This document shows, piece after piece, positions 1 to 7,239 of a stretch of 12,500 bases of DNA (position 1 is the stretch's first letter; each line of letters opens with the position of its first letter). The DNA comes from Chrysomallon squamiferum. Taxonomy: Eukaryota; Mollusca; Gastropoda; Neomphalida; Peltospiridae. The stretch spans positions 7,334,989 through 7,347,488 of the forward strand of contig CM022669.1 in the NCBI GenBank assembly GCA_012295275.1, given 5' to 3'. The translations under genes and the position numbers were made by a program. Below the pieces are notes generated by a model. The model did not search any database and was not told the origin of the DNA. It worked only from the letters and a program-made list of their open reading frames with translations.

Positions 1-540
1 TATATATGACTTCAAAATAAGGTTTAGTGCATGTAATTCATAATCTCAACAGACTCATAAGCTAACAACAACAACATAATAAAAAAAAAAAAGAAAGAAA
101 AGACTTAAAACATTATCTTTGAATTTAGTCTATATATAAGAAACAAAAAACTATTTGTATTTTCAAGGAATTTAATTCATAAAGCATGACCGTGAATGTT
201 TATTTTTATTCAAACCATAACAAATATTTGTCGACTTCAACTAATCATGACTAAATCAGTACTAAATCAGCATCCCTTATCCATAATCAGAAACTTCTTT
301 TTGAGAAGTGGAAAAGGTGATATTTTACAGTTTTATGAGCGTACACCAACTTTATTTCATGCAACAATTATTAAAAATATATAAAAAAATAAATTGTATA
401 TTGAATTTATTTTGATTTCATATTCAATCTTCGATTCTATTTCCTTACATTCTGAAATCAAAACACTTCAAATATTCTGGTGATATAAGTGATATCCAAC
501 ATGTTTTAATATTAATATTAAATGCAATTTTATCTAAAGA
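1..540. repeat. Non-coding flank, duplicated at 8539-8860
   Basis: No gene is supported here. GACTTCAAAATAA, the A-rich stretch, TTTAGTCT and the ATATA-AAACCAAAAACTA region at about 7-160 have diverged counterparts at 8539-8700, and the ACTTCAA to CAACATGTTTTAATATT stretch at 466-535 matches 8776-8835. The middle part (about 200-460) has no clear partner. The only open frame of note, 196-384, has no conservation or coding character. Confidence 0.6.
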
Positions 541-549
541 TTTAAAAGG

Positions 550-790
550 AGTTGCAGTGATGTAACTGAGTCATCATGTAACAAAACAGGGGTAAAGATT
601 TGCACTCTGTCATTCTCGGAGTCGTTGGTTACTGTTGTCAGTAGCTGCTAATAAACAAACCTACACGACATAATTTCTAAAGTTCATTTCATGGAGAAAT
701 ACGTATACAAAGACCTCTTACATATAGTATGATTTTAACTTAGTACTACTGATTTCTCGGGAACAGCTACATATTTATAACAGCAACACA
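550..790. repeat. Dispersed block, copy 1 (pairs with 7240-7450)
   Basis: The stretch containing GAGAAATACGTATACAAAG, CCTCTTAC, ATATAGTATGA and CTGATTTCTCGGGAAC recurs in the same order and orientation at 7240-7450. The pair is collinear over about 200 bases with small indels. The right copy lies immediately upstream of exon 1 of the minus-strand gene, so it may contain its 5' region. The left copy lies about 490 bases beyond the gene's 3' end. Confidence 0.7.
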
Positions 791-1265
791 GATTAGATAA
801 TATATATATATATATATACATGTAATATATTATATATAATTAACTTTATTAATGTCTCTTTAATATGAGTTACATGGTTTATGAATATATTTAAATCTTG
901 CAATAGTCTTCAAATGCCGTTATTTATTTTTGTTGTTGTTGTTATTGAATTAAAATTTTATATTTTATGTCATTATTTTGTTTGTTTTCTTCGTTTTTAT
1001 TTAGCAGGTGTTAATAAATTTGCTTATTACAATACCCTTTATTTTATGTCCAGACAAAAATTTAGAACAATCCTAAAAATGCAGTTTAATATTTATTTAT
1101 TATTAATTATTTTTCTTGTTCTTGTTGTTTTTCTTTGTTCCGTGAAAACTCTATTTGTGATTAAACAACATATTTGTTAGACTAAAACTAAAAGATTGAA
1201 TTATTAAACTATATACTGTAGAAATGAAAACATTGCTTTCAAGTTTCCTCTCTGTTATGTTTTAG
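791..1265. other. AT-rich 3' flank of the repeat gene
   Basis: This stretch starts with a (TA)n run at 799-818 and holds no supported gene. The part at 1122-1262, containing GTGATTAAACAACA and ACTAAAACTAAAAG, is matched at 8890-9105. The open frame at 881-1180 is hydrophobic only because the DNA is T-rich, and the matching right-hand copy does not keep it open. Confidence 0.6.
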
Positions 1266-1271
1266 TTTATT
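1266..1271 (-). promoter_or_regulatory. Candidate polyadenylation signal
   Basis: AATAAA on the minus strand lies five to ten bases beyond the TGA of exon A. The hexamer is exact, but the sequence is AT-rich, so chance occurrence is easy. A cleavage site so near the stop would leave a very short 3' UTR. Confidence 0.35.
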
Positions 1272-1275
1272 TACT

Positions 1276-1740
1276 TCAGCCAAGGCAACCACCACAAGAA
1301 ACTCCATTGTTTATAACGGTGTATTCGTAAATTGTACGCTTATTTTCTGCCTTGCACTGATGTTCAAACTTATAAGATCTATTGGACATCCACTCTGAAC
1401 CGTCTAAACATGTTTGGGCGGCCCATTCAGCTGTTTTGTTATTAGTAACCGTCATGAAATGTTTTTCTTCACCATCTGCTGACTTGTAGAAGCCAATGTA
1501 CCAACTCAGTTTAGAATTTTTAATTTCAAATTCCAGCCCAACTTTCATTTCGGATGGTAAGCCACGAAGCTCGGCAGATATGATATATTCCGGAGAGCGT
1601 GGTTTTATTTCTGGAACTGATGGCTTAGAAAGAGAAAGCTTCCATGTTTCTGATGAGAAGAATTTGTCTTTGAAGACGAGAAGTTGTGGCGTTTTGTTAC
1701 TGACCTGAAAAACCAGTCTTTTCTCATTTGCAGGGATGTC
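1276..1740 (-). CDS. Exon A: terminal domain exon with Cys-rich tail
   Basis: 154 codons plus TGA follow a TTTTACAG acceptor, phase 0. The domain starts Asp-Ile-Pro-Ala-Asn-Glu and carries SSETW, VGLEFEI, SWYIGFYKSA, GEEKHFM, TAEWA and YEYTV. It then departs from its sisters, running into a tail of about 12 residues containing SCGGCLG before the stop. An AATAAA lies a few bases after the stop. It is more diverged from B and C than they are from each other. An internal CAG followed by GTCAGT near 1706-1701 looks like a donor site but falls in conserved coding sequence and was not used in the model. Because B ends in a stop, A is best read as an alternative last exon joined to C or D. Confidence 0.72.
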   Translation of the reverse strand, partial: DIPANEKRLVFQVSNKTPQLLVFKDKFFSSETWKLSLSKPSVPEIKPRSPEYIISAELRGLPSEMKVGLEFEIKNSKLSWYIGFYKSADGEEKHFMTVTNNKTAEWAAQTCLDGSEWMSNRSYKFEHQCKAENKRTIYEYTVINNGVSCGGCLG

Positions 1741-1896
1741 CTGTAAAATAAAGGTTGAAAATGAAGGTTAAGTTCATTATAACTGATACCTGCTATTCTA
1801 GAAATAAATACCTTTCATCAGAATTAGAAAATAGCTTTTTTTAAATATATATATATATAGACAAGTGTAAAAAGTAATATTTATATTTTTTTCTAG

Positions 1897-1998
1897 GTAC
1901 TTGAACTTCTCAGCCCACAAGCACCAGGAAAGACAGTAGAATTTGCTAATCAGAAATATTCATATACTGCAGCTTTTCACAAAGTGGAAAAGAAATAA
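1897..1998 (+). CDS. Antisense terminal-type exon, copy 1
   Basis: On the plus strand a T-rich acceptor ending TTTCTAG is followed by 33 open codons and TAA. The peptide begins VLELLSPQAP and ends FHKVEKK. It lies in the intron between exons B and A of the minus-strand gene. Compared with copies 2 and 3 it has one in-frame codon deletion and about a dozen changes, most of them altering amino acids. I do not recognise it. It could be the last exon of a plus-strand gene, a relic captured with the intron before duplication, or non-coding sequence whose frame stays open by chance. No donor-bearing upstream exon was identified. Confidence 0.3.
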   Translation, partial: VLELLSPQAPGKTVEFANQKYSYTAAFHKVEKK

Positions 1999-2310
1999 TT
2001 TAATACTATAGATGTTATAAAATCTCTTTGTTTTTGATTTTTATGTGCTATCTTAATATGACTGGTTAATTGGTGGTTCTTATGTTACTTTAATTCTGAA
2101 GATTTAGTTATTTTTCTATCAGATATAAAATAAATGACTTTCAGTTTTGAAAGTGTTTACTTACGATTACAAATTTAATTATGAGTAATTTTTTCTTTTA
2201 TTTTCTGAAAAATATTTCATATCTTCCTAAGAATATTAACACATTCCGTGTAATAAGAATTTTTTTATTTTCATCACCTCAGTTCAGATTTAAAAAAACA
2301 CAAACATGCA

Positions 2311-2460
2311 TATATATATATATATACACACACACACATACGTCCATATCTTCATGCATACTTGTTTACAGTCACATACATACATAAATACACAAACGCG
2401 CACGCGCACACACACATACACACGCACGCACCAATACGTACATATACATACGTACTTATT
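2311..2460. repeat. TA/CA/CG-bearing microsatellite beside exon B
   Basis: (TA)n at 2311-2326 passes into (CA)n at 2326-2339. After a short break a long mixed tract of CATA, CACG and CACA steps runs to the exon B stop. It includes an alternating purine-pyrimidine stretch with CG steps around 2396-2427. Confidence 0.85.
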
Positions 2461-2887
2461 TAATGATATAAGTAAAAACTGTGCGCTGTTCTTCGATGTT
2501 ATATTTACGGTCAAACAGAAACCTTCCATTCGGTGTCATTTGTGAATTACGTAGACATTCTTCCGCAGCCCATTCAGCTGTTTTACCGTGAGCAACCTGC
2601 ATGAAATGTTTTGGTTCGGCATCTGATGACTTGTAGAAGCCGATATACAAACTCAGTTCGGTATTTGTAATTTCAAATTCCAGTCCAACTCTAATTTCGT
2701 CCGGCAAACCTAGGAGCTCTGTAATAATGACATCTTTCGATTCTCCTGGTTTTATTTCCGGATCTGCTGGTTTAGAAAGAGAAAGGGCCCATGTTTCTGA
2801 TGAGAAGAACCTCTCTTTGAACCGGAGCATTTCCCGCGTTTTATTAATGATCTGAAAAGCCAGTCTTTCCTCATTTACAGGGATGTC
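2456..2887 (-). CDS. Exon B: single domain ending in an in-frame stop
   Basis: There are 143 codons plus TAA. The acceptor (TTTATAG) and domain body match exon C closely: SSETW, VGLEFEI, SLYIGFYKSS, KHFMQV, TAEWA, TYIIK. Where C and D read AAA-TGT followed by the GTACGT donor, B reads AAA-TAA followed by the same GTACGT. B therefore either terminates the protein or, if the donor is used, leaves a stop as the last codon of an internal exon. A possible polyadenylation hexamer (AATAAA on the minus strand) occurs about 190 bases downstream, near 2263-2268. Exon A is only coding in transcripts that skip B, or if A has its own source. Four residues near LFDR differ from both C and D. Confidence 0.72.
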   Translation of the reverse strand, partial: DIPVNEERLAFQIINKTREMLRFKERFFSSETWALSLSKPADPEIKPGESKDVIITELLGLPDEIRVGLEFEITNTELSLYIGFYKSSDAEPKHFMQVAHGKTAEWAAEECLRNSQMTPNGRFLFDRKYNIEEQRTVFTYIIK

Positions 2888-3032
2888 CTATAAAATAAAT
2901 GTTGAAACTATAGATTAAATTCATGATAACTGATACATGATATCCCAGAAATAAATATTCTTCATCAGAATTAGAAAATAGCTTTTGTATATATAGACAA
3001 GTGTAAAAAGTAATATTTATATTTGTTTCTAG

Positions 3033-3137
3033 GCACTTGAAATTGTCAGCCCACAACCAGCAGAAAAGACAGTAGAAGAAGCCAATCAGAAATATTTTTC
3101 ATATACAGCACGTTTTGACAAAGTGGAAAAAATATAA
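3033..3137 (+). CDS. Antisense terminal-type exon, copy 2
   Basis: The acceptor TTTGTTTCTAG is followed by 34 codons and TAA. The peptide begins ALEIVSPQPAEK, is rich in Glu, Lys and Gln, and could form a helix. It lies 146 bases beyond the start of exon B, within the C-B intron and on the opposite strand. It is almost identical to copy 3 apart from the last few codons. Function is unknown. Confidence 0.33.
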   Translation, partial: ALEIVSPQPAEKTVEEANQKYFSYTARFDKVEKI

Positions 3138-3248
3138 TTTAATACTATAGACGTTATAAAATCTCTGTATACTATATTAATATCACTGGTTAATTGGTGG
3201 TTCTTATTTTAGTTTAATTTCGAAAAGCAAAAACACAAACATACATGC

Positions 3249-3380
3249 ATATATATATATATTCATACATGTCCATTTCTTGATTCATACTTACTTACAG
3301 TCACACACATAGATACATACATTCATAAATATACATACACATGCACGCACACACACACAAATACGTACATATACGTACAC
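3249..3380. repeat. Microsatellite beside exon C
   Basis: (TA)n at 3249-3262, then CATA and CACA tracts from about 3301 up to the exon C donor site. It corresponds to the tract beside exon B. Confidence 0.8.
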
Positions 3381-3810
3381 ATTTAATGATATAAGTAAAA
3401 ACTGTGCGCTGTACTTCGATGTTATATTTATAGTGTAGCTGAAACCTTCCATTCGGTGTCATTTGTGAATTATACAGACATTCTTTCGCGGCCCATTCAG
3501 CTGTTTTACCGTGAGCAACCTGCATGAAATGTTTTGGTTCGGCATCTGATGACTTGTAGAAGCCGATGTACAAACTCAGTTCGGTATTTGTAATTTCAAA
3601 TTCCAGTCCAACTCTAATTTCGTCCGGCAAACCTAGGAGCTCTGTAATAATGACATCTTTAGATTCTCCTCGTTTTATTTCCGGATCTGCTGGTTTAGAA
3701 AGAGAAAGGGCCCATGTATCTGATGAGAAGAACCTCTCTTTGAACCGGAGCATTTCCCGCGTTTTATTAATGATCTGAAAATCTAGTATTTTCTCATTTT
3801 CAGGGATGTC
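3379..3810 (-). CDS. Exon C: single domain, near copy of exon B
   Basis: This exon has 144 codons, phase 0 in and out, acceptor TTTATAG, donor GTACGT, last codon Cys. Compared with exon B the protein differs at only about ten places in the final 124 residues, clustered near the C-terminal end (around QLHY). Conserved landmarks are SSDTW, the Glu-Leu-Leu-Gly-Leu-Pro stretch, VGLEFEI, SLYIGFYKSS, KHFMQV, TAEWA and TYIIK. The ATG in KTREMLRF is internal to the domain and is unlikely to be a start, because it would remove the first strand. The exon, its flanking introns and the antisense exon at 3957-4061 form a unit of about 0.9 kb that is repeated at B. It is probably a recent duplicate. Confidence 0.75.
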
Positions 3811-3956
3811 CTATAAAATAAATGTTGAAACTGAAGGTTAAGTTCATGATAACTGATACATGATATTCCAGAAATAAATATTCTTCATCAGAATTAGAAA
3901 ATAGCTTTTTTATATATAGACAAGTGTAAAAAGTAATATTTAATATTTGTTTCTAG

Positions 3957-4061
3957 GCACTTGAAATTGTCAGCCCACAACCAGCAGAAAAGACAGTAGA
4001 AGAAGCCAATCAGAAATATTTTTCATATACAGCACGTTCTGAAAAGGTGGAAAAAAATTAA
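3957..4061 (+). CDS. Antisense terminal-type exon, copy 3
   Basis: The acceptor TTTGTTTCTAG is followed by 34 codons and TAA. The first 28 codons give the same peptide as copy 2; the end reads SEKVEKN instead of FDKVEKI. It lies in the D-C intron, 146 bases from the start of exon C, the same spacing as copy 2 to exon B. The matching flanks show that it was duplicated together with the domain exon. Confidence 0.33.
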   Translation, partial: ALEIVSPQPAEKTVEEANQKYFSYTARSEKVEKN

Positions 4062-4073
4062 ATTAATACTATG

Positions 4074-4241
4074 TATATATATATATATTAATACTATGTA
4101 TATATATTCAGACATACGTCCATTTCTTGATTCAAACTTATTTACAGTCATACACATAGATACATACATTCACAAATATACATACACAACCATGCACACA
4201 CACACGCACACACACAAATACGTACATATATATACGTACAC
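4074..4241. repeat. Microsatellite beside exon D
   Basis: (TA)n at 4074-4089 and CATA/CACA/CACG tracts at about 4150-4241, reaching the exon D donor. Confidence 0.8.
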
Positions 4242-4671
4242 ATTTAATGATATAAGTAAAAACTGTGCGCTGTTCTTCGATGTTATATTTATAGTACAGC
4301 TGAAACCTTCCATTCGGTGTCATTTGTGAATTACGTAGACATTCTTCCGCAGCCCATTCAGCTGTTTTACCGTGAGCAACCTGCATGAAATGTTTTTCTT
4401 CTCCATTTGATGACTTGTAGAAGCCGATGTACAAACTCAATTTAGTATTTCTGATTACAAATTCCAGTCCAACTTTAATTTCGTCTGGTATGCCTTGGAA
4501 CTCTGTAGTAATGACATCTTTCGATTGACGTGGTTTTATTTCTGGATCTGATGGTTTAGAAAGAGAAAGATCCCATGTTTCTGATGAGAAGAACTTCTCT
4601 TTGAACTGGAGGAGTTTGTTGGTTTTATTAGTGATCTGAAAAGTCAGTTTTTTCTCATTTTCAGGGATGTC
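4240..4671 (-). CDS. Exon D: single domain, tandem family member
   Basis: This exon has 144 codons, phase 0 at both ends, between a TTTACAG acceptor and a GTACGT donor; the last codon is Cys (TGT). It begins Asp-Ile-Pro-Glu-Asn-Glu-Lys, as do exons C, B and A with minor changes. Conserved points are SSETW, VGLEF, SLYIGFYKSS, GEEKHFM, TAEWA and TYIIK. It is a mosaic: its first half differs from C and B and shares features with A, while its second half from KHFMQV onward is nearly the same as C and B. A donor two bases earlier (GTGTAC) would create a TGA at the junction, so GTACGT is preferred. Unlike the other three, its upstream intron has no antisense terminal exon. Function beyond membership of the repeat family is not readable. 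Confidence 0.75.
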
Positions 4672-5004
4672 CTGTAAATAAATGTTGACATCAAATTTAA
4701 AATTTAGTAAGAAATGTGAGAACGTCTTTGACCAAAATGAGAATGCGTCATCTGAGTGTTATTCTTTCTACTATTTCTTCTTAAGTTCTAAAATGTTCAA
4801 TGTAATTGTCAGAGACTGGGTTCTGTATTCACTCCAAAAGTATTAATAATTCATTAGCTTAGATATATATTAATCAGTTTACAAACAGGACAAATAACTT
4901 TGATGATGATGATAGATGATGTATAATAAAGTTAGAAAATGATTTTTCTTTTTAAATTAATAATTAAAAAAAAAAAATGTTTTATGAAATTTATTTATTT
5001 ATTT

Positions 5005-5019
<15 letters not shown>

Positions 5020-5061
<42 letters not shown>
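5020..5061. repeat. (ATT)n in the E-D intron
   Basis: A perfect trinucleotide run of about 14 units, preceded by ATTT steps, about 35 bases inside the donor of exon E. The rest of this intron (4672-5095) shows no exon-like sequence. Confidence 0.9.
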
Positions 5062-5062
<1 letters not shown>

Positions 5063-5095
5063 TTATTTATTGTGGAAAAGAAATTTTCTTCCTAC

Positions 5096-5530
5096 CTTTT
5101 TAATAGTGTAACAGAATGTCTGGTTTTCATCTTCTATGGAAGCATGCAAAATGTAGCCACTGCGAATCATTTTAACATCGTCGTCATTGTTTGCTTCATT
5201 GCAGGCCCACTCAGCTGATTTGTTATGATTTATGTCAATGAATGTCTTGTCATTTTTCTTTGGTGTTCTTCTAAAGCCAAAGTAGAAGCGCACTAGTTTT
5301 CCTTTTAATTCATATTCGAATCCACCTGCCAGTTTTCTTAAGCATCCTCTGGAATCTGTTACAACGATGATTTTGGTTTCGTTAGCTTTGATGTCATATG
5401 GTCCATTCGCAGTAGTTCTGTCGGTTTCGATGGTGCATGACTCCAGCAAAGCAGTTTTATTTTCCATGAAGTTATCTTTGTAAAGTAGATCATCCGGAGT
5501 AGCGTTGATTATCTTCAAAATGTGCACATT
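5096..5530 (-). CDS. Exon E: single diverged domain
   Basis: Exactly 145 codons lie between a TTTCTCAG acceptor and a GTAGGA donor, phase 0 at both ends. The domain aligns with the others through its opening strand (HILKIINAT), a Gly-Gly-Phe-Glu-Tyr strand, FYFGF in place of YIGF, the conserved SAEWA motif and the ending CYTIKK. It is the most divergent single domain, with a charged insert around RTPKKNDK and an acidic stretch (NNDDD) after the Trp motif. Reading on past the donor gives a stop about nine codons later, so retention of the following intron would also yield a complete ending. The 270-base intron upstream and 424-base intron downstream hold ATT and GTT repeats but no antisense exon of the type seen near exons A-C. 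Confidence 0.72.
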
Positions 5531-5631
5531 CTGAGAAATATTATAAATTAATCATATTATAATTTGTTAAAATATTTCATTTATTGAATTCATTCATTTG
5601 CTTAATAATATTATTATTATATGATATTTCA

Positions 5632-5639
5632 ACATTATT

Positions 5640-5670
<31 letters not shown>

Positions 5671-5715
5671 TTATTATTATGTTGTTGTTGTTGTTGTTAT
5701 TGTTGTTGCTGTTGT
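5632..5715. repeat. (ATT)n followed by (GTT)n in the F-E intron
   Basis: An almost perfect ATT run to 5680 changes into GTT units to about 5715. On the minus strand these read AAC and AAT. Confidence 0.9.
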
Positions 5716-5800
5716 TCATGTATTATAATATATATGTATAATAGATCTGCTCCTCTCCCATATGTATATATATAAGGGAAGTAAAGAATATTAAACTGAC

Positions 5801-6707
5801 CTTTCTAATAGTGAAGATGAATTTCTTAAACGCAGATTCTGTCGGTTTCTGCACAGAACATGACAGACAGTAACCATGATCAGTCAGAATCTTATCAGCG
5901 TCTTCGCTTTTAGTAATTTTATCATAAGCCCATTTAGCTGATTTATTCTGATTAACAGCAATGAAGGTCTTGTAGTGTTCCCCTACAAGATTACTAAACC
6001 CAATATAAAAATTCATCCCAGTGTTTTTTATTTCAAATTCGACGCCAGCAATCACATCTTCGGGTGTACCATCACGATTTGTGGCACGTCCAAAGCTTTT
6101 CTCACCGGGGTCGATGTGTTTTGGATCAAGAGAAGTAAACCATTCTCCACATTCAAAATGACTTGATGTTAAATGAAGCTCGCTGTTTGTTTCATTAACA
6201 ATCTCAATTTCCAGATATACATGGGAAGTAAAGTTGACCTTTTTAATAGTGAAAACAAATTTCTTAAACGCTGATTCTTCTGGTTTCTCTATGGAACATG
6301 ACACAGAGTAACCATGATATATCTTATTCTTAGTAGTACCATCAGCATTTTGTTTACAAGCCCATTCTGCTGAATTACTCCTATCAACAGCAGTGAAAGA
6401 CATGTATTCACCATAAGAAGGATTATAAAACCCAATGCAAAAATTCAGCCCAGTGTTTCCTATTTCAAATATGACACCAGCTTTCACACCTTCAAAATTA
6501 GCTTGACGATTTGCGACACGTCCAAGGCCTTTCTCACCGGGATTGATTACTTGCAGGTCAGAAGAAGTAAACCATTCTCCTTCTGCAAAATGACTTGATT
6601 TGAATGTGAGGACGCTGTTTGTTTCATTAATGACCTCGATTTCCAGAGATCGGTGTCTTTCTGAGAAATGAGTAGTTCCCCCAACAAATTCCACATCTGA
6701 TTTAACG
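5801..6707 (-). CDS. Exon F: double-domain exon (F1 and F2)
   Basis: This exon of 907 bases encodes 302 full codons and ends phase 0 at a GTCAGT donor. Two homologous domains lie in tandem: F1 at about residues 20-156 and F2 at about 165-302, joined by an eight-residue linker (positions 6238-6215). Shared features in order are an Asn-Glu-Thr-Asn turn (INETNS, VNETNS), GEWFTS, a Pro-Gly-Glu-Lys turn, a Val-x-Phe-Glu-Ile strand, IGF, then SAEWA in F1 or SAKWA in F2, and a final FTIxK strand. No signal peptide or membrane segment is seen within the exon. The acceptor is preceded by an uninterrupted run of 24 T on the coding strand. The arrangement fits an actinoporin-like beta-sandwich, but the aromatic patch used by actinoporins for sphingomyelin headgroups is not evident, so activity cannot be assumed. 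Confidence 0.75.
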
Positions 6708-7067
6708 CTGAATTTAAAAAAAAAAAAAAAAAAAAAAAATACATATAAAATATCCCACATTAAGATAACTAACATAGCATTATTTATTCTTTAATTGTTA
6801 TTTTAACTGTATTGTGAGATTAATAGCATGTAGGCCTATAATAGAGAATTAATTTTCCTAGATAGCAAAAATATAATGAATCAAATGCTGATTTTATCAT
6901 GAAAAGTAAGGAAGCCAGTTTTAATTAAGTTTTGAATAAGTTTTAAAATTTAATCATAAATTAATTACATAATTATTTAATTAATTAATTAATTGGTTAT
7001 TATAAAAAATACTACTATAAATGTTAAAATAATAACAATAATAATATAAAGAAAAAATAAGACTAAC

Positions 7068-7231
7068 CCTTGTTTAACTGCTGTTAGCGCAATGTCCCCA
7101 AGGGAATTCAGACGCGCTACTTTTTCTAGCACACCCAGCATTTTTCCAAGCAATGCTATTCTTTCCTTCAGTTCTTTACTTGACTCCTTCTTTTCTCCCT
7201 GATCTTCGTTCGGCTGGTTCCCTAACACTGT
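7068..7231 (-). CDS. Exon 1: amphipathic helix segment
   Basis: This exon encodes about 54 residues: a charged, Lys/Glu-rich stretch (EDQGEKKESSKELKER) followed by an amphipathic helix (IALLGKMLGVLEKVARL and on to ALTAVKQ). The donor after position 7068 is GTTAGT, phase 2, and matches exactly the acceptor of the next exon. In actinoporin-like proteins an N-terminal amphipathic helix precedes the beta-sandwich and inserts into membrane; the similarity here is in character and position, not proven. No in-frame ATG lies at the 5' end: the frame runs upstream from 7231 to a TAG with no Met between, and 7228 is GTG. An AG at 7233-7232 could be an acceptor, which would put a signal or propeptide exon further upstream. 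The first in-frame ATG is at 7141, inside the helix. No signal peptide is visible. Confidence 0.65.
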
Positions 7232-7239
7232 CTGATATT

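Larger units (their letters stand above)
2296..4075. repeat. Tandem duplication units of about 0.9 kb
   Basis: Two successive units (about 2296-3225 and 3228-4075) share, in the same order, a TA/CA microsatellite, a CATA/CACG microsatellite, a minus-strand domain exon, a TA-rich intron stretch with GAATTAGAAAATAGC, and a plus-strand terminal-type exon. Much of the third unit to the left (1276-2110) has the same order with more divergence, and the fourth to the right (about 4090-4680) lacks the antisense exon. The motif GGTTAATTGGTGGTTCTTAT recurs at the far edge of the first two units (about 2063 and 3189). This is a duplicated exon-plus-intron cassette. Confidence 0.8.
1276..7231 (-). other. 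Gene model: seven-domain tandem-repeat protein
   Basis: Seven minus-strand exons form one frame-consistent model: 7231-7068, 6707-5801, 5530-5096, 4671-4240, 3810-3379, 2887-2456 and 1740-1276. Exon 1 ends two bases into a codon and only exon F begins with the one base needed to complete it, so that junction is fixed. All later junctions are phase 0. Donors are GTTAGT, GTCAGT, GTAGGA and GTACGT (twice); acceptors are pyrimidine- or T-rich and end in CAG or TAG. The sequence shows seven copies of one domain; a single helix exon precedes them. The helix plus beta-rich repeats suggest actinoporin-like (pore-forming or membrane-binding) domains, which is inference. Exon B ends in a stop, so a transcript reaching exon A must skip B. 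A first exon with the start codon is not identified. It could instead be several overlapping transcripts rather than one long protein. Confidence 0.7.

Noticed and set aside
196-384. Plus-strand frame of 62 codons
   Set aside because: No domain, no splice context and no partner in the duplicated flank.
881-1180. Plus-strand frame of 99 codons, hydrophobic
   Set aside because: Phe, Leu, Ile and Val richness follows from T-rich DNA, and the related sequence at 8890-8990 does not preserve the frame.
1496-1708. Plus-strand frame opposite exon A, and the similar one at 3566-3778 opposite exon C
   Set aside because: They are the reverse strand of conserved domain exons, and similarity between them follows from the exon homology.
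2181-2545. His/Thr/Tyr-rich plus-strand and Val/Cys-rich minus-strand frames
   Set aside because: They read through the TA/CA/CATA microsatellite next to exon B.
3301-3400. Extension of the exon C and exon D frames into Cys/Val/Tyr-rich tails
   Set aside because: The tails are microsatellite translation beyond a good GTACGT donor; C and D share the splice site but not the tail.
6547-6744. Minus-strand frame of 65 codons overlapping the first domain of exon F
   Set aside because: It is a shifted frame inside a well-supported exon.
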